The position numbers and the translations under genes are program-made. From the NCBI RefSeq assembly GCF_005154805.1, contig NZ_CP039727.1:5143501-5207500 (forward strand): a stretch of 64,000 nt of DNA, in the 5' to 3' direction. The notes under the pieces were generated by a model. It was not told the DNA's origin. It did not search any database and worked only from the letters and a program-made list of their open reading frames with translations. This document shows, piece after piece, positions 1-8,900 of this stretch. Source of the DNA: Bacillus sp. S3 (GTDB lineage Bacteria; Bacillota; Bacilli; Bacillales; Cytobacillaceae). How positions within the stretch are numbered: position 1 is the first letter of the stretch; each line of letters starts with the position of its first letter.

Positions 1-219
1 TATACGTTGAAGGTTGCGGGCGAAGGTGATTTTAAGGCTGTGAAGTGGAGTGCCGACGACTTTGGCGCTGAGGATTTGGGAACAGGTGCCGCAGATGTCA
101 TCATGCTCGTCTTTTGGGACAAAGACGGGAAGGCGTTCCGGGTGTCGCTGGACTACTTCGACGCAGCGCACAAGTTCCACCACTACTATTCTGGAAATTT
201 TGATTACGAGTATAATTGA
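1..219 (+). CDS. 3' end of an unidentified protein gene (5' end outside window)
   Basis: The frame is open from base 1 to a TGA at 217-219 with no strong start or ribosome-binding site visible, so this is the C-terminal ~72 residues of a longer protein. The tail is acidic and aromatic, ending in ...FDYEYN. I do not recognise a family. A strong terminator follows directly, which supports this being a real gene end. Confidence 0.6.
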   Translation, partial: YTLKVAGEGDFKAVKWSADDFGAEDLGTGAADVIMLVFWDKDGKAFRVSLDYFDAAHKFHHYYSGNFDYEYN

Positions 220-233
220 TTTAAAGTTAGTTG

Positions 234-266
234 GCCAGTCCCTGGGGTGCGGGGACTGGCTTTTTT
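234..266 (+). terminator. Rho-independent terminator of the partial first gene
   Basis: Stem GCCAGTCCC (234-242) pairs with GGGACTGGC (252-260), followed by six T. Confidence 0.85.
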
Positions 267-289
267 GTGGGGTTTGGTTCATTGGTGTT

Positions 290-722
290 GGGTTCATTTA
301 CCGAATGGGTGGTTTTTTTCTTGCTTTGGTCAATGTAACCCCGGCTCATTTACCGATGCGGTCCCCTTTTTCTTGCTTTGGTCAATGTAACTGGATTTCA
401 TTTACCGATGGGGCTCTCTTTTTCTTGCTTTGGTCAATGTAACTGGCTTTCATTTACCGATCGGGTCCTCTTTTTCTTGCTTTGGTCAATGTAACGCGAT
501 TTCATTTACCGATGAGGTCCCCTTTTTCTTGCTTTGGTCAATGTAACCCGATTTCATTTACCGATTGGGCTCTCTTTTTCGTGCTGTGGTCAATGTAACG
601 CGATTTCATTTACCGATGAGGTTCTCTTTTTCTTGCTTCGGTCAATGTAACTGGATTTCATTTACCGATGGGGCCCTCTTTTTCTTGCTTTGGTTAATGT
701 AACCCGATTTCATTTACCGATC
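290..722. repeat. 52-bp tandem repeat array, 8 units
   Basis: The core CAATGTAAC recurs at 331, 383, 435, 487, 539, 591, 643 and 695 (last copy TAATGTAAC), exactly 52 bp apart. Each unit also holds CATTTACCG, which with GGTCAATG forms an imperfect dyad of 8 bp with one mismatch. Units differ by scattered substitutions but not in length. The array fills the space between the terminator at 260 and the end of the reverse-strand gene at 710. It has no long open frame of its own and is not a CRISPR, because no separate spacers exist. Confidence 0.9.
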
Positions 723-913
723 GACTTTCTTTTTTCTCTTTCCGGGTAATGAGCGGGTTTCCCTTTCCTTTTTGCAATAAAAGCCGCCCCTAGATAACAT
801 CCAACCCCTATTATATTCTTTATTATGTTACCTATCTGACCAAGGTTATCAATGGTTAATGCAATCAAAATGCTGCCTAACATCATGAGTAAAATAGCAA
901 AAAGTAATTTCAA
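710..913 (-). CDS. small two-helix membrane protein
   Basis: A 67-residue protein with two hydrophobic stretches (about residues 3-21 and 28-47) and a basic tail rich in Lys/Arg/Glu. The start is TTG at 913, chosen because AGGAGG lies 11 bases upstream. The stop falls at the edge of the 52-bp array. No family recognised; function unknown. It may be co-oriented with the SMI1-like pseudogene and the acetyltransferase upstream. Confidence 0.5.
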   Translation of the reverse strand: MKLLFAILLMMLGSILIALTIDNLGQIGNIIKNIIGVGCYLGAAFIAKRKGKPAHYPEREKRKSIGK

Positions 914-950
914 ACTTATCTTAATCCTCCTTTCAGGAATGGGTAAAAAA

Positions 951-1387
951 CTATACCGAAATTTTACCTGTTACCCAGCCTTCAATGAACTGCTCTAATG
1001 AAGAGGCTACCCAGGTCCGGCTGTCATCCTCGTGATTCCACACATAGATATCGGTTTTTTCGATGGTTCCATTTTTTAAAATGGCGTAGGCAAATAAATC
1101 GCCATTCCCTGCGTCGGAGAAAAAGAATAGATGATCAAACGGCATGTAAATATCTTTATAATCCTCAAAGTTTCTAAAAAATAGATTGTCCTTGACCATT
1201 TGAGTGGTGGACCAAATCAGAGACAATTCCACTTGTCGAAAACACCATTTGTTTCGTTAAATAAGCTGGCTAATTCATCTGGCAGTTCGACATTTAATTC
1301 TTTTTGAATTTGTGAAATTTCGCTCTCAGTCGCGGGTTCTTTAAAATGATATTCATTCGAAATGGCGGTGATATATTTTTTCCACAT
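951..1387 (-). pseudogene. SMI1/KNR4 (SUKH) family protein, frameshifted
   Basis: Reading from ATG at 1387 (GAAGGAG ribosome site overlapping the end of the upstream gene) gives an N-terminal half beginning MWKKYITAIS and including ELPDELASLFNETNGVF. It then hits a stop near 1225. The C-terminal half (LSLIWSTTQMVKDN ... WVTGKISV) continues in a different frame from about 1232 to the TAG at 951. Together the two parts match the usual ~145-residue single-domain SUKH layout, so one indel has broken the gene. SUKH proteins are often immunity proteins to contact-dependent or secreted toxins; no toxin gene is next to it. An assembly error cannot be excluded. Confidence 0.65.
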
Positions 1388-1393
1388 GGATCA

Positions 1394-2164
1394 TCAAACT
1401 CCTTCTTGGGATAACTCTTTTAATCGTTTCATCGCAGAGTGCACGGTAAGTCTATGGAATGCTATTAATTTATTTTTAAAAATAACTCCGTAGATCCCAT
1501 AGGGTGTGGGTGAAAGTCTCAACAATTCTTCCCTGTTTTTGATATCAATGATTTTTCCGTTTATGCCTAATTTATTTGCTCCCTCGATAACATTAACAGT
1601 TGCTATCTCTACAAATGGGCACTGCTGTGTCCGCAGGATGGTTAAATCTTTAAAAGGTTTGAGTCGCTCTTCCCAATCGTTTGGAAAATAGGGGTCAGGG
1701 GCGTTCCCGAATTTATGAACAAGTAATTCAAAACCATATGGTGCACGGTCCACTTCGATAAAGTTATTTTTTATAAAAATGTCCTTACTGGGGGTCCAGG
1801 AAGTGTTTGGATTTGTTACCACAATCACGCCAGCTTTATTTTGTTCCTTAGCATCTTGAATACATTGATTAATCAATTTCGAGGCATAGCCTTTTCCGGT
1901 TACATTCACCCATAAGCAATGAATCACTAAATAATTTTCGCCATAGACAACTCTTGAAGAATATTCAATCGGCGTATATTCAATAAACCCCGCCGGTTTG
2001 CAGTCCTCCATGATTTTTATATACTTTAAACCTTCATAGAACCTTTCCGTCAGCCATTTGTTTTTGTTCATGTACCCGGTTGAATTAGGCTTGCTGCGAA
2101 GGCAATAACATCCCTGATCGTCTAAGTTCTCTTCGTCTAACTCTACCATTTCCATTGCTTTCAC
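1394..2164 (-). CDS. GNAT N-acetyltransferase with C-terminal YoaP-like domain
   Basis: 256 residues. The N-terminal ~140 residues fit a GNAT fold: beta-strand segment YLVIHCLWVNVTGKGYASKL carries the acetyl-CoA-binding signature (V-T-G-K-G-Y-A) and is followed by the helix LINQCIQDAKE. The C-terminal ~100 residues (CPFVEIATVNVIEGANKLGI ... PTPYGIYGVIFKNKLIAFH) resemble the YoaP-type domain found behind GNAT in Bacillus. Start is GTG at 2164 with AAGGGGG about 8 bases upstream. The substrate is unknown. It ends 7 bases before the SMI1-like ATG, so the two were probably co-transcribed. Confidence 0.8.
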   Translation of the reverse strand: MKAMEMVELDEENLDDQGCYCLRSKPNSTGYMNKNKWLTERFYEGLKYIKIMEDCKPAGFIEYTPIEYSSRVVYGENYLVIHCLWVNVTGKGYASKLINQCIQDAKEQNKAGVIVVTNPNTSWTPSKDIFIKNNFIEVDRAPYGFELLVHKFGNAPDPYFPNDWEERLKPFKDLTILRTQQCPFVEIATVNVIEGANKLGINGKIIDIKNREELLRLSPTPYGIYGVIFKNKLIAFHRLTVHSAMKRLKELSQEGV

Positions 2165-2318
2165 TACATTTCCCCCTTTTGTTCATACAAATAATTCAAT
2201 AAAAGGGAGCGGTAATCCTTCTTGAATTATTTAATGGTCGGGCCGCATATATTCAACAAAGGAAATTGGATATTTATATGAAGTTAAAATATAGAGTTTG
2301 ATATAAGGGGGTTTTATT

Positions 2319-2756
2319 GTGGTTAAATGGGGCTTGAAATTATTATGGGTTGCAGGTCTAGTTGGATTCCTGCTCATCGTTTACCAATTGGAACGGACAA
2401 TCAAACAAACCGTTGGCGAAACGTTTAATGTATTGCCGCTATTTTGGTTTGATTCCATGGTCCCTTTTTTATTTGGCGTTTACATTTCCCTCCTTTTCGT
2501 AAAAGTATGGTCGTTTAAAATCAATACATCCTTATTACTGTGCATCACCCTTCCATGTCTCATTATTTCATTTTATAGCCCAATCGTATTTACTTTGGTT
2601 TCTACTACGACCTTCTCTTCTTTCTTTAGCAATGACCCGCTCCCGCTTTGGCTGTTTAAAATAAATTCATCAAGTATCATTCCCATTGTGGCTGGTTTGA
2701 CCTTTATCGTGGGGTTGTTCCAGACTACTCAACCATCGAAAAATATGGAAAGCTGA
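2319..2756 (+). CDS. four-helix membrane protein of unknown function
   Basis: 145 residues with four predicted membrane segments (about 8-24, 45-63, 70-95 and 115-138). Start GTG at 2319 is chosen because AAGGGGG sits 7 bases upstream. No conserved polar motif or family recognised. It stands alone on the forward strand, divergent from the acetyltransferase. Confidence 0.6.
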   Translation: MVKWGLKLLWVAGLVGFLLIVYQLERTIKQTVGETFNVLPLFWFDSMVPFLFGVYISLLFVKVWSFKINTSLLLCITLPCLIISFYSPIVFTLVSTTTFSSFFSNDPLPLWLFKINSSSIIPIVAGLTFIVGLFQTTQPSKNMES

Positions 2757-2827
2757 CCGATGGAATGAATGTCATGTGCAATAATATGCGCATGATTTCA
2801 TCTACAGCGGAACGACGATTATCCCCT

Positions 2828-2865
2828 AAAAACAAATGTAGCCGCCAATCAACGTGATTGGCGGC
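2828..2865 (-). terminator. terminator downstream of the secreted Ig-like protein
   Basis: GCCGCCAATC (2841-2850) pairs with GATTGGCGGC (2856-2865). On the reverse strand the stem is followed by a T-rich run. Confidence 0.6.
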
Positions 2866-2899
2866 TAGATATGTCTTAATCAATCGACTCATTATCCGG

Positions 2900-4699
2900 T
2901 TACCTTAATGCTCCGCTGCTGTAAAAGTAGTAGGACTTGCCTGCGATTTTGGCCCAGCCGGTGACCATGGCGCCGCTGTTGGTAAAGTAATACCAGGTTG
3001 TGCCAAGTTTTAACCAGCCGACCCGCATCGCTCCGCTGTTATCGAGATAGTACCAGGTCGTGCCGCTTTTTAGCCAGCCGGTGGCCATGGCGCCGCTGCT
3101 GTGAAGGTAATACCAAGTTGTGCCGACTTTTTGCCAGCCGGTGAGCATCGCGCCGCTGCTGTGGAAGTAGTACCATGTCCCGCTGACCTTTTGCCAGCCG
3201 GTCGCCATTGCACCGCTGCCGGTGAGGTAGTACCAGGTCGTGCCGATCAGAAACCAGGCTGTTTTCGGCTTAAAGGTGACTGGATCATAATAGTAGCGCT
3301 TGCCGTCGGTGGTTACCCAGCCTGTTGGGTTTTTCGCTGTAACGGTAATCGTTGCTGCCTCGGTAGCACTTTCTGAATCGGCGGTTGCTGAAACAACTAA
3401 CTTGGTTCCTTGTTTTTGGGCTGCGATCGGGGCGGTGAAGCTGCCGTCTGCACCGGCCGTGGCCATTCCAATGACCGTTTCGCCCGCTTTTACCTCGATT
3501 TTCGTCCCTGCCTGTGACATCCCCGTCACAGCCTTATCGCTGTCGGTCACCTGATTGACCACAGGCTTTGCTAAAAGAACCCGAACCGTTTGATTCATTT
3601 CCGGATAGACTAAATTCTGGGCCTTATCGTACACTTGCAGATCCAGCTTATAGGTTCCCGCTTCCATAAAGCGTCCCACCTGGAAAGTGGTTTCCCATAA
3701 ACCGGTGGCAGGATTGTAGGCCAGCTGGGATTGGTAGTAATTTCTCCCAGAAAAATGCAGTTCGGCTGAGAGGACCCCTGATTTGTCATCAGTTATTTTC
3801 GCTGTGACCTTTAGCAGATCCCCTAGATTGAGTGCCTGTTTGCTGACGGAAATGTTCTCGACCTTTGGCGGGGTGTAATCCGCGTTCGCATTGGCGAGTT
3901 CAAAGTCCTTACTTTCGGTTGTCACGTTGCCGGCCAAATCCGTGATTTGGACCATCATGCCCCAGGTGCCCGGTTCGGTGTTTCCGGAGAAAGTGTAACT
4001 GAAGCTCCACTGATCGGTCTTGCTGTCGTAGGTCAGCGGCTGCCCGACCATCGTCGAGCCGTTCGGCATCCGAAAATCGGCCTTCACCGACTTGATTCCC
4101 GAATTGTCGGCCGCTTTGACCGTGACAGTAAATGGCTCGCCCGCTTTCACCAGCTGAGGCTCCATGTTGAAGCTCGTCATGACAGGATTCACCCGGTCTT
4201 CGTTCGGATTGACCACGGTGATCGACTGGTCCGTGTCGCGGTACCACCAATATTCATTTCCATAAATATAGAAGTCCAGATGCCATTTTCCCTGATGGTC
4301 GTAGTTCTGGACCTGATAGGTGCCGCTCCATGTGCCGTTCGTGCTGTTGTAGCTCAGGTCAATTTGCTTGCCCGTGGAACCGTTGAGGTTGGCCTGCACC
4401 TTTTTGATCCCATACACCGGTGAGTTGATTTTTGTCATAATGGTGATGATGTCTCCCGGTTTTGCGTCATCCGGAGTGATGGTGACGCTCTCAATTGTTG
4501 GTGAATTCGGTTCCGGTTCTGTTGTAGTGCGTCCTGCTTGTTCTGTTGGCTGCGAAGACATGGTTGTCCCGCCGGACGATGGCTCCGTGGTTGTTTTTAT
4601 AGCGCTGTTTCCGCGGCTTTCTGCGCCCGTATTCGCAAGTCCCGCGCTCGGCACAACCAACATGAACGTTGTGAGTGCCGCAATCATTCTCTTGCCCAA
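2900..4699 (-). CDS. secreted protein with Ig-like domains and cell-wall-binding repeats
   Basis: 599 residues. Signal peptide about 1-22 (MGKRMIAALTTFMLVVPSAG), then a Thr/Ser-rich linker, three related Ig-like domains starting near residues 68, 170 and 275 (each with a 'VKAGEPFTVT'-type opening and a D-x-x-S/G-V-x turn), a Big-type domain near 385-455, and six C-terminal ~20-residue repeats of the form TTWYYLxxSGAMxTGWLK. The last are choline/glucan-binding type repeats that usually anchor proteins to wall polymers. No catalytic domain is visible, so an adhesin or wall-structure role is inferred. Start TTG at 4699 is supported by GAGGGGG 7 bases upstream. Confidence 0.8.
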   Translation of the reverse strand: MGKRMIAALTTFMLVVPSAGLANTGAESRGNSAIKTTTEPSSGGTTMSSQPTEQAGRTTTEPEPNSPTIESVTITPDDAKPGDIITIMTKINSPVYGIKKVQANLNGSTGKQIDLSYNSTNGTWSGTYQVQNYDHQGKWHLDFYIYGNEYWWYRDTDQSITVVNPNEDRVNPVMTSFNMEPQLVKAGEPFTVTVKAADNSGIKSVKADFRMPNGSTMVGQPLTYDSKTDQWSFSYTFSGNTEPGTWGMMVQITDLAGNVTTESKDFELANANADYTPPKVENISVSKQALNLGDLLKVTAKITDDKSGVLSAELHFSGRNYYQSQLAYNPATGLWETTFQVGRFMEAGTYKLDLQVYDKAQNLVYPEMNQTVRVLLAKPVVNQVTDSDKAVTGMSQAGTKIEVKAGETVIGMATAGADGSFTAPIAAQKQGTKLVVSATADSESATEAATITVTAKNPTGWVTTDGKRYYYDPVTFKPKTAWFLIGTTWYYLTGSGAMATGWQKVSGTWYYFHSSGAMLTGWQKVGTTWYYLHSSGAMATGWLKSGTTWYYLDNSGAMRVGWLKLGTTWYYFTNSGAMVTGWAKIAGKSYYFYSSGALR

Positions 4700-4810
4700 G
4701 GCATATCCCCCTCAATCTCGTAAACTACCATTTTTTTATAAACTAACAATATTTTATCAGGGAATCCAAGTTGAAGGAATCACCTGAGACACTCCAGTTG
4801 GATTTATTTT

Positions 4811-5225
4811 TTATAAGATACCTTTTTCGTGAGATGATCGGCGGGTAGGGCTTCTATGAGTCTTGTAAGATACCCTTTTGGGGATTTTTCCTACGGAAAG
4901 GGCTCCTATAACCTCTATTGGATACCCTTTTGATCGTTTTTCCGACGGAACGGGCTCCTATAACCTCTGTTGGATACCCTTTTGGCGATTTTTCCGGCGG
5001 AACGGGCTCCTATAACCTCTATTGGATACCCTTTTGGGGATTTCTTCGGCGGAACGGGCTCCTATGACCTCTATTGGATACCTTTTTGGGGATTTCTCCG
5101 ACGGAACGGGCTCCTATAACCTCTATTGGATACCCTTTTGATGATTTCTCCGACAGGACGGGCTCCTATAACCTCTATTGGATACCTTTTCAACAAGATT
5201 TTCGGCGAAACGGGCTCTTATGAAT
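4811..5225. repeat. second 52-bp tandem array, 8 units, unrelated sequence
   Basis: The core CTCCTATAACCTCTATTGG recurs with variants at 4851, 4903, 4955, 5007, 5059, 5111, 5163 and 5215, all exactly 52 bp apart. The sequence is different from the array at 290-722 but the period is identical. It lies upstream of both the secreted-protein gene (reverse) and ywqB (forward). Confidence 0.9.
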
Positions 5226-5540
5226 TCTATTAAAATATCTTGCTGGCTTTTTCCGAGATGATTTGGAAGTTAATCGGGCTAAAACACCATTGACTGGATT
5301 TTAGAATTGATTTTGTAAGAGAGAAGACTGAAAAAATCTGCGAGGAATTTTCAAACAATCGAATTTCCAAGCCTCCCTCTCCTCTAATCGCGATTTTTTG
5401 GGTATAATAGTGGAATATGGATTTTTTTAAATGATGGTCCGGCGTGCGATGGGCGGATTTTTATAAAAATAGAAACGTGGGTTTGATCTTTATTTTTTCA
5501 ATGGGTTTGATCTTTATTTTTCAAAAAGGGGGTTGCGGCC
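5226..5540. other. gene-free leader region before ywqB
   Basis: No gene seen. A TATAAT hexamer lies at 5403-5408 but no good -35 is found at 16-18 bp, so a promoter call is weak. A short direct repeat, GGGTTTGATCTTTATTTTT, occurs just before the start of ywqB (about 5479-5521). Confidence 0.4.
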
Positions 5541-7175
5541 TTGGAGGAGTCTATGCCTGCTCATGAAGTGTTGCATGAATTTTCTGCTGAGTTGCGGGAT
5601 TTGATGAATGCGAATGACGCGGAGGATGCGAAGCTTGTGCAAAAGGGGTTGATGCTGTATCGGCAAGGGCTGGTGCAGCAGCTGCATATTGGGGATACCA
5701 CGGTGACGGCGGTTGTGCAGGATGTGACGCCGGTTAAGGTGGAGCTGGATCTCAACTTTATGCCGCTGAGTGAGTGTTCGTGCCCGACGGAGGTCTTGTG
5801 CCGCCATCAGCTGGCGGTGTTTTTCGCCGCGTATTCGAAGGTCGGCAGTGTTGCGGATTGGGTGGCGGACTGGCGCGAACCGCTTCGCGAGAAGAAGGCG
5901 GTGGCTGGCTGGGGGATGCAGACGGCGAAGGATTTGGTCAAGGCGAACGGGGTGTTGAAGCCGGACTACAGCCGCTGGGTGCATTCGTTTGAGGTGAGCT
6001 TTGATACGCTGCTTGCTTCGAAAAAGTACACGAGTCCGTATGTGATTCCCGAGTTGTTCGGCATTTACGAGCGCCGGATTCACGCGAGTGCCCCGGTTGA
6101 GCAGGAATGGCGTTTGCTCTATGAGCTGGTCGGGCTGGTGGTGTCGTTCCGGAAGCTGGCCGCGCTGAGTGACCAGCACGGGCATGACGAGATCACGGTG
6201 AAGCGCGCCTACTTGAATTTGTTCCAGCAAATGCTCGATGATGCTGAGGATTTGGCGGTGAAAATTGGCGTGCAGTCGCTGCCGTTTGCGTTTGATGAAT
6301 TTATTGAACGGCTGAAGGACGATGCGTTTGAGCTAATGACGTGCGCGAAGGGGCTTGCGTACGAGCGGATTTATTTGTACCGGCTGTTGTGGGTGCATTT
6401 TTTCAAAAAGAAGGAGTGGCGTGAGGAGGAGCTGGCGAAAATTCACGCAGGTCTGAAGGGTCTTCAGGATTGGGAGAGCCCGCTGCCGTTGATGGTGGCC
6501 GGGGTGCATTTGAATTTGCTGGTCGGGGATGATGAGCGGGCGTTGAAGCTGGTCGGGATGTTTCAGGCGGAGGAAATTACGCCGTACTTGGTGTATTGGA
6601 TTGAGTATTTGTCGGGCTTGAAGGCGTGGCGCCGTGTCGGGCCGGTGATTGAACTGTTTTTGCAAAAAGTGAAGCCGTATTTGGATACGCTCGGCGGCTA
6701 TCAGAGTTGTGCGATGTTCACAAGGAGTGCGCTGCGGACCGTGGCGACGTATTGTGCCGAAAGTGATCGGCTGGATTTGTATGAGCGGGCGCTGCTCGTG
6801 ATGCTTCCGTATAGTTTCGGCGAGTATGAGTATATGTTGTTTGAGCGCGGGCAGTTTGAGCGCTGGGGCGAGCTTCAGGCGTTTGTCGGCTTGGACTTTT
6901 ACGATTTGCCGAAGGACCGTTTGAAAGTGGTGGAGAAGGAGCAGCCCGAGGTGTTGCTGTCGATGCTTCATCAGACGGCGCAGCGCGAGATTGACCAGAA
7001 AAATCGCGCCAGCTATCGGCTGGCGGTTCGGCATTTGAAGAAGCTGCGGACGCTCTATAAAAAGCTGAAGCGCGTCGACGACTGGGAATACTTTTTGGAT
7101 ACGCTGCTGGAGCGGACGAAACGGCTGCGGGCATTTCACGAGGAGTGCCGGCGGAGTAAATTGATTGAGGCTTAA
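5541..7175 (+). CDS. ywqB: SWIM zinc-finger protein (YwqB-like)
   Basis: 544 residues. A SWIM zinc finger (CxC...CxH) is visible near residues 77-89: ECSCPTEVLCRHQ. The rest is long, mostly helical and leucine-rich, as in this Bacillus family. SWIM proteins of this type are found beside SNF2-family helicases and probably act as DNA- or protein-binding partners. The partner gene (ywqA-like) follows at 9109 but is now separated by an IS element. Start TTG at 5541 is preferred because AAGGGGG lies 8 bases upstream; an ATG at 5553 has a site only 3 bases away. Confidence 0.8.
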   Translation: MEESMPAHEVLHEFSAELRDLMNANDAEDAKLVQKGLMLYRQGLVQQLHIGDTTVTAVVQDVTPVKVELDLNFMPLSECSCPTEVLCRHQLAVFFAAYSKVGSVADWVADWREPLREKKAVAGWGMQTAKDLVKANGVLKPDYSRWVHSFEVSFDTLLASKKYTSPYVIPELFGIYERRIHASAPVEQEWRLLYELVGLVVSFRKLAALSDQHGHDEITVKRAYLNLFQQMLDDAEDLAVKIGVQSLPFAFDEFIERLKDDAFELMTCAKGLAYERIYLYRLLWVHFFKKKEWREEELAKIHAGLKGLQDWESPLPLMVAGVHLNLLVGDDERALKLVGMFQAEEITPYLVYWIEYLSGLKAWRRVGPVIELFLQKVKPYLDTLGGYQSCAMFTRSALRTVATYCAESDRLDLYERALLVMLPYSFGEYEYMLFERGQFERWGELQAFVGLDFYDLPKDRLKVVEKEQPEVLLSMLHQTAQREIDQKNRASYRLAVRHLKKLRTLYKKLKRVDDWEYFLDTLLERTKRLRAFHEECRRSKLIEA

Positions 7176-7250
7176 CCCCACTGCGGCGGGTACTGCGGTT
7201 TGGCGGAGTCCGCGGTTTTGGCGGTTTCTCGGTGCCATTAAATGGTAAAT

Positions 7251-7335
7251 GGTGCCTGACACCCTTTGTGGACACATTCCACTCCAGGTGGACACGAATG
7301 AGCACCTTGAGGGTGTGCCTGGCATCGTTGAAACC
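7251..7335. repeat. dispersed GGTGCCTGACACC element
   Basis: GGTGCCTGACACC at 7251-7263 is followed by TGGACAC- and GTGGACAC-containing sequence and a closing imperfect copy (GGTGTGCCTGGCATC). The same combination, in reverse, occurs at 18568-18612. Confidence 0.6.
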
Positions 7336-7388
7336 GCCCATTATTTAATTTTTTAAGGCTCTTTTCTAAACGTTTGTTGCTATTTTGG

Positions 7389-7500
7389 ATTCGCTGATAT
7401 AATTAAAAATTCGCTGATAAAATGGTTGGATTCGCCGATATAATTGAAAATTCGCTGATAAACTTCCATAAATCGCCGATAAATCAGATTAATTTGCTGT
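7389..7500. repeat. 20-21-bp degenerate array (TTCGCTGATA family)
   Basis: TTCGCTGAT/TTCGCCGAT-like cores start near 7390, 7410, 7431, 7451, 7472 and 7493, 20-21 bp apart. It lies between ywqB and the IS. Confidence 0.75.
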
Positions 7501-7635
7501 TACGGTGTAATTTTACATCGTATTCGTGACTTTTTGATTAAGTCCGTATAATTGTGTAAAAAGAAAAGGGTCATTTTTATCCTACTTGGCTACAATGTTT
7601 AACAACCACGATAAACATAGAAAAGAGGAATAAAA

Positions 7636-8802
7636 ATGACCCAATTACAGTTTAGCCTAGATTTGGAACTTTTAAAAGACTCAGTAATGAATTCAAATAT
7701 AGATAACGTTGTTAAATCAGCTGTTGTTCTGGTTTTGAATGAGTACATGGAGAAAGAAAGAAATGATTACTTACACGCCGCTGCATATGAACGCTCTGTT
7801 GAGCGTCGTGATTACCGAAATGGCTACTACGAACGTGAGTTAACGATGAGTATCGGTAAGATAAAACTTAAGGTTCCTAGGACTCGAAATGGTGAGTTTT
7901 CACCTACGGTTTTTGAGAAATATGCACGTTGTGACCAGGCGTTAGTACTCTCTATGCTAGAGATGGTTATCAATGGCGTTTCTACACGTAAAGTTACACA
8001 TATTGTGGAACAACTTTGTGGTGAAAGTAAGTCAAAATCGTTTGTTTCTTCACTTACTCAAAAGCTTGATCCTATTATTAATGACTGGGCCAAACGGCCC
8101 TTAAATTTAAGGTATTATCCTTTTGTTTTTGTAGATGCCATGTATATAAAAGTTCGTGAACATCATCGTGTCGTCTCTAAGGCTGTTTATATAGCCACTG
8201 CAATCACTGAAAGCAAAACACGTGAAATTCTTGGGTTAAGTGTGGATCACGCTGAGAGTTATGAAAGTTGGAGTCGCTTTCTCCAACAACTAAAATCACG
8301 TGGTCTTCAATCCCCAAAGCTAGTCATTTCAGATGCTCACCAGGGGCTTCAAAAAGCGATTCAACGTGAATTTATTGGGACTAGCTGGCAAAGGTGTAAC
8401 GTCCATTTTAAACGTAATATCATAGAAAGGCTTCCAAAAAAGGACTCAGCGGAAATACGTATGATGATTAAGCGTATTTTTGATGCAGTCACAATTGAGG
8501 ATATGCGGAATTTTAAAGGTGAACTGATGAGTCAGTTTGGGGACAATCTTAAATACGAACAAGCTCTGAAAATATTAGATGATGGTTTCGAAGATACCAT
8601 ACAATATATGGAATTCCAAGAAGATATCCGTTGTCATATCCGTAGTACAAATTCTCTTGAGCGATTAAATCAGGAAGTCCGAAGAAGAGAAAAGGTAATT
8701 CGAATTTACCCTAATACACAATCTGCTTTTCGTTTAGTAGGAGCTGTTTTAATGCACTATCAAGAAACCAATTATTCGAAGCAGAAATCTATTAAAAGGT
8801 AG
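7636..8802 (+). CDS. IS256-family (mutator-type) transposase
   Basis: 388 residues, full family length. Catalytic DDE residues can be placed: D in FVDAMYIKVRE (~167), D in VISDAHQGLQKA (~234), and E in TNSLERLNQEVRRR (~340). The N-terminal segment YLHAAAYERS...RDYRNGYYERE is the usual family opening. An ATG at 7636 follows GAGG ~8 bases upstream. No frameshift is seen, so it is probably active or recently active. Confidence 0.93.
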   Translation: MTQLQFSLDLELLKDSVMNSNIDNVVKSAVVLVLNEYMEKERNDYLHAAAYERSVERRDYRNGYYERELTMSIGKIKLKVPRTRNGEFSPTVFEKYARCDQALVLSMLEMVINGVSTRKVTHIVEQLCGESKSKSFVSSLTQKLDPIINDWAKRPLNLRYYPFVFVDAMYIKVREHHRVVSKAVYIATAITESKTREILGLSVDHAESYESWSRFLQQLKSRGLQSPKLVISDAHQGLQKAIQREFIGTSWQRCNVHFKRNIIERLPKKDSAEIRMMIKRIFDAVTIEDMRNFKGELMSQFGDNLKYEQALKILDDGFEDTIQYMEFQEDIRCHIRSTNSLERLNQEVRRREKVIRIYPNTQSAFRLVGAVLMHYQETNYSKQKSIKR

Positions 8803-8840
8803 ATGTTTAATTTTCAACGTACTTCCAATTATGGATTATT

Positions 8841-8900
8841 CCATATCCAGTCAAGGGTATCAAAGGAAAAACCGCCTTTGACACCCTTGACTGGATATGG
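8841..8900. other. 26-bp hairpin inside the IS, behind the transposase
   Basis: 8841-8866 pairs with 8875-8900 (CCATATCCAGTCAAGGGT... and its complement) with a single mismatch and an 8-base A-rich loop. No T tract follows, so it may block transcription or translation read-through rather than be a classic terminator. Confidence 0.8.

Noticed and set aside
290..722. CRISPR array
   Set aside because: Repeat units are contiguous and degenerate; there are no unique spacers and no cas genes. The same applies to the other arrays.
5514..7341. Long reverse-strand reading frames opposite ywqB (238, 330 and 207 codons)
   Set aside because: They mirror the high-GC codon pattern of ywqB, have odd compositions (Arg/His/Leu-rich), no ribosome sites, and lie across a clear SWIM gene.
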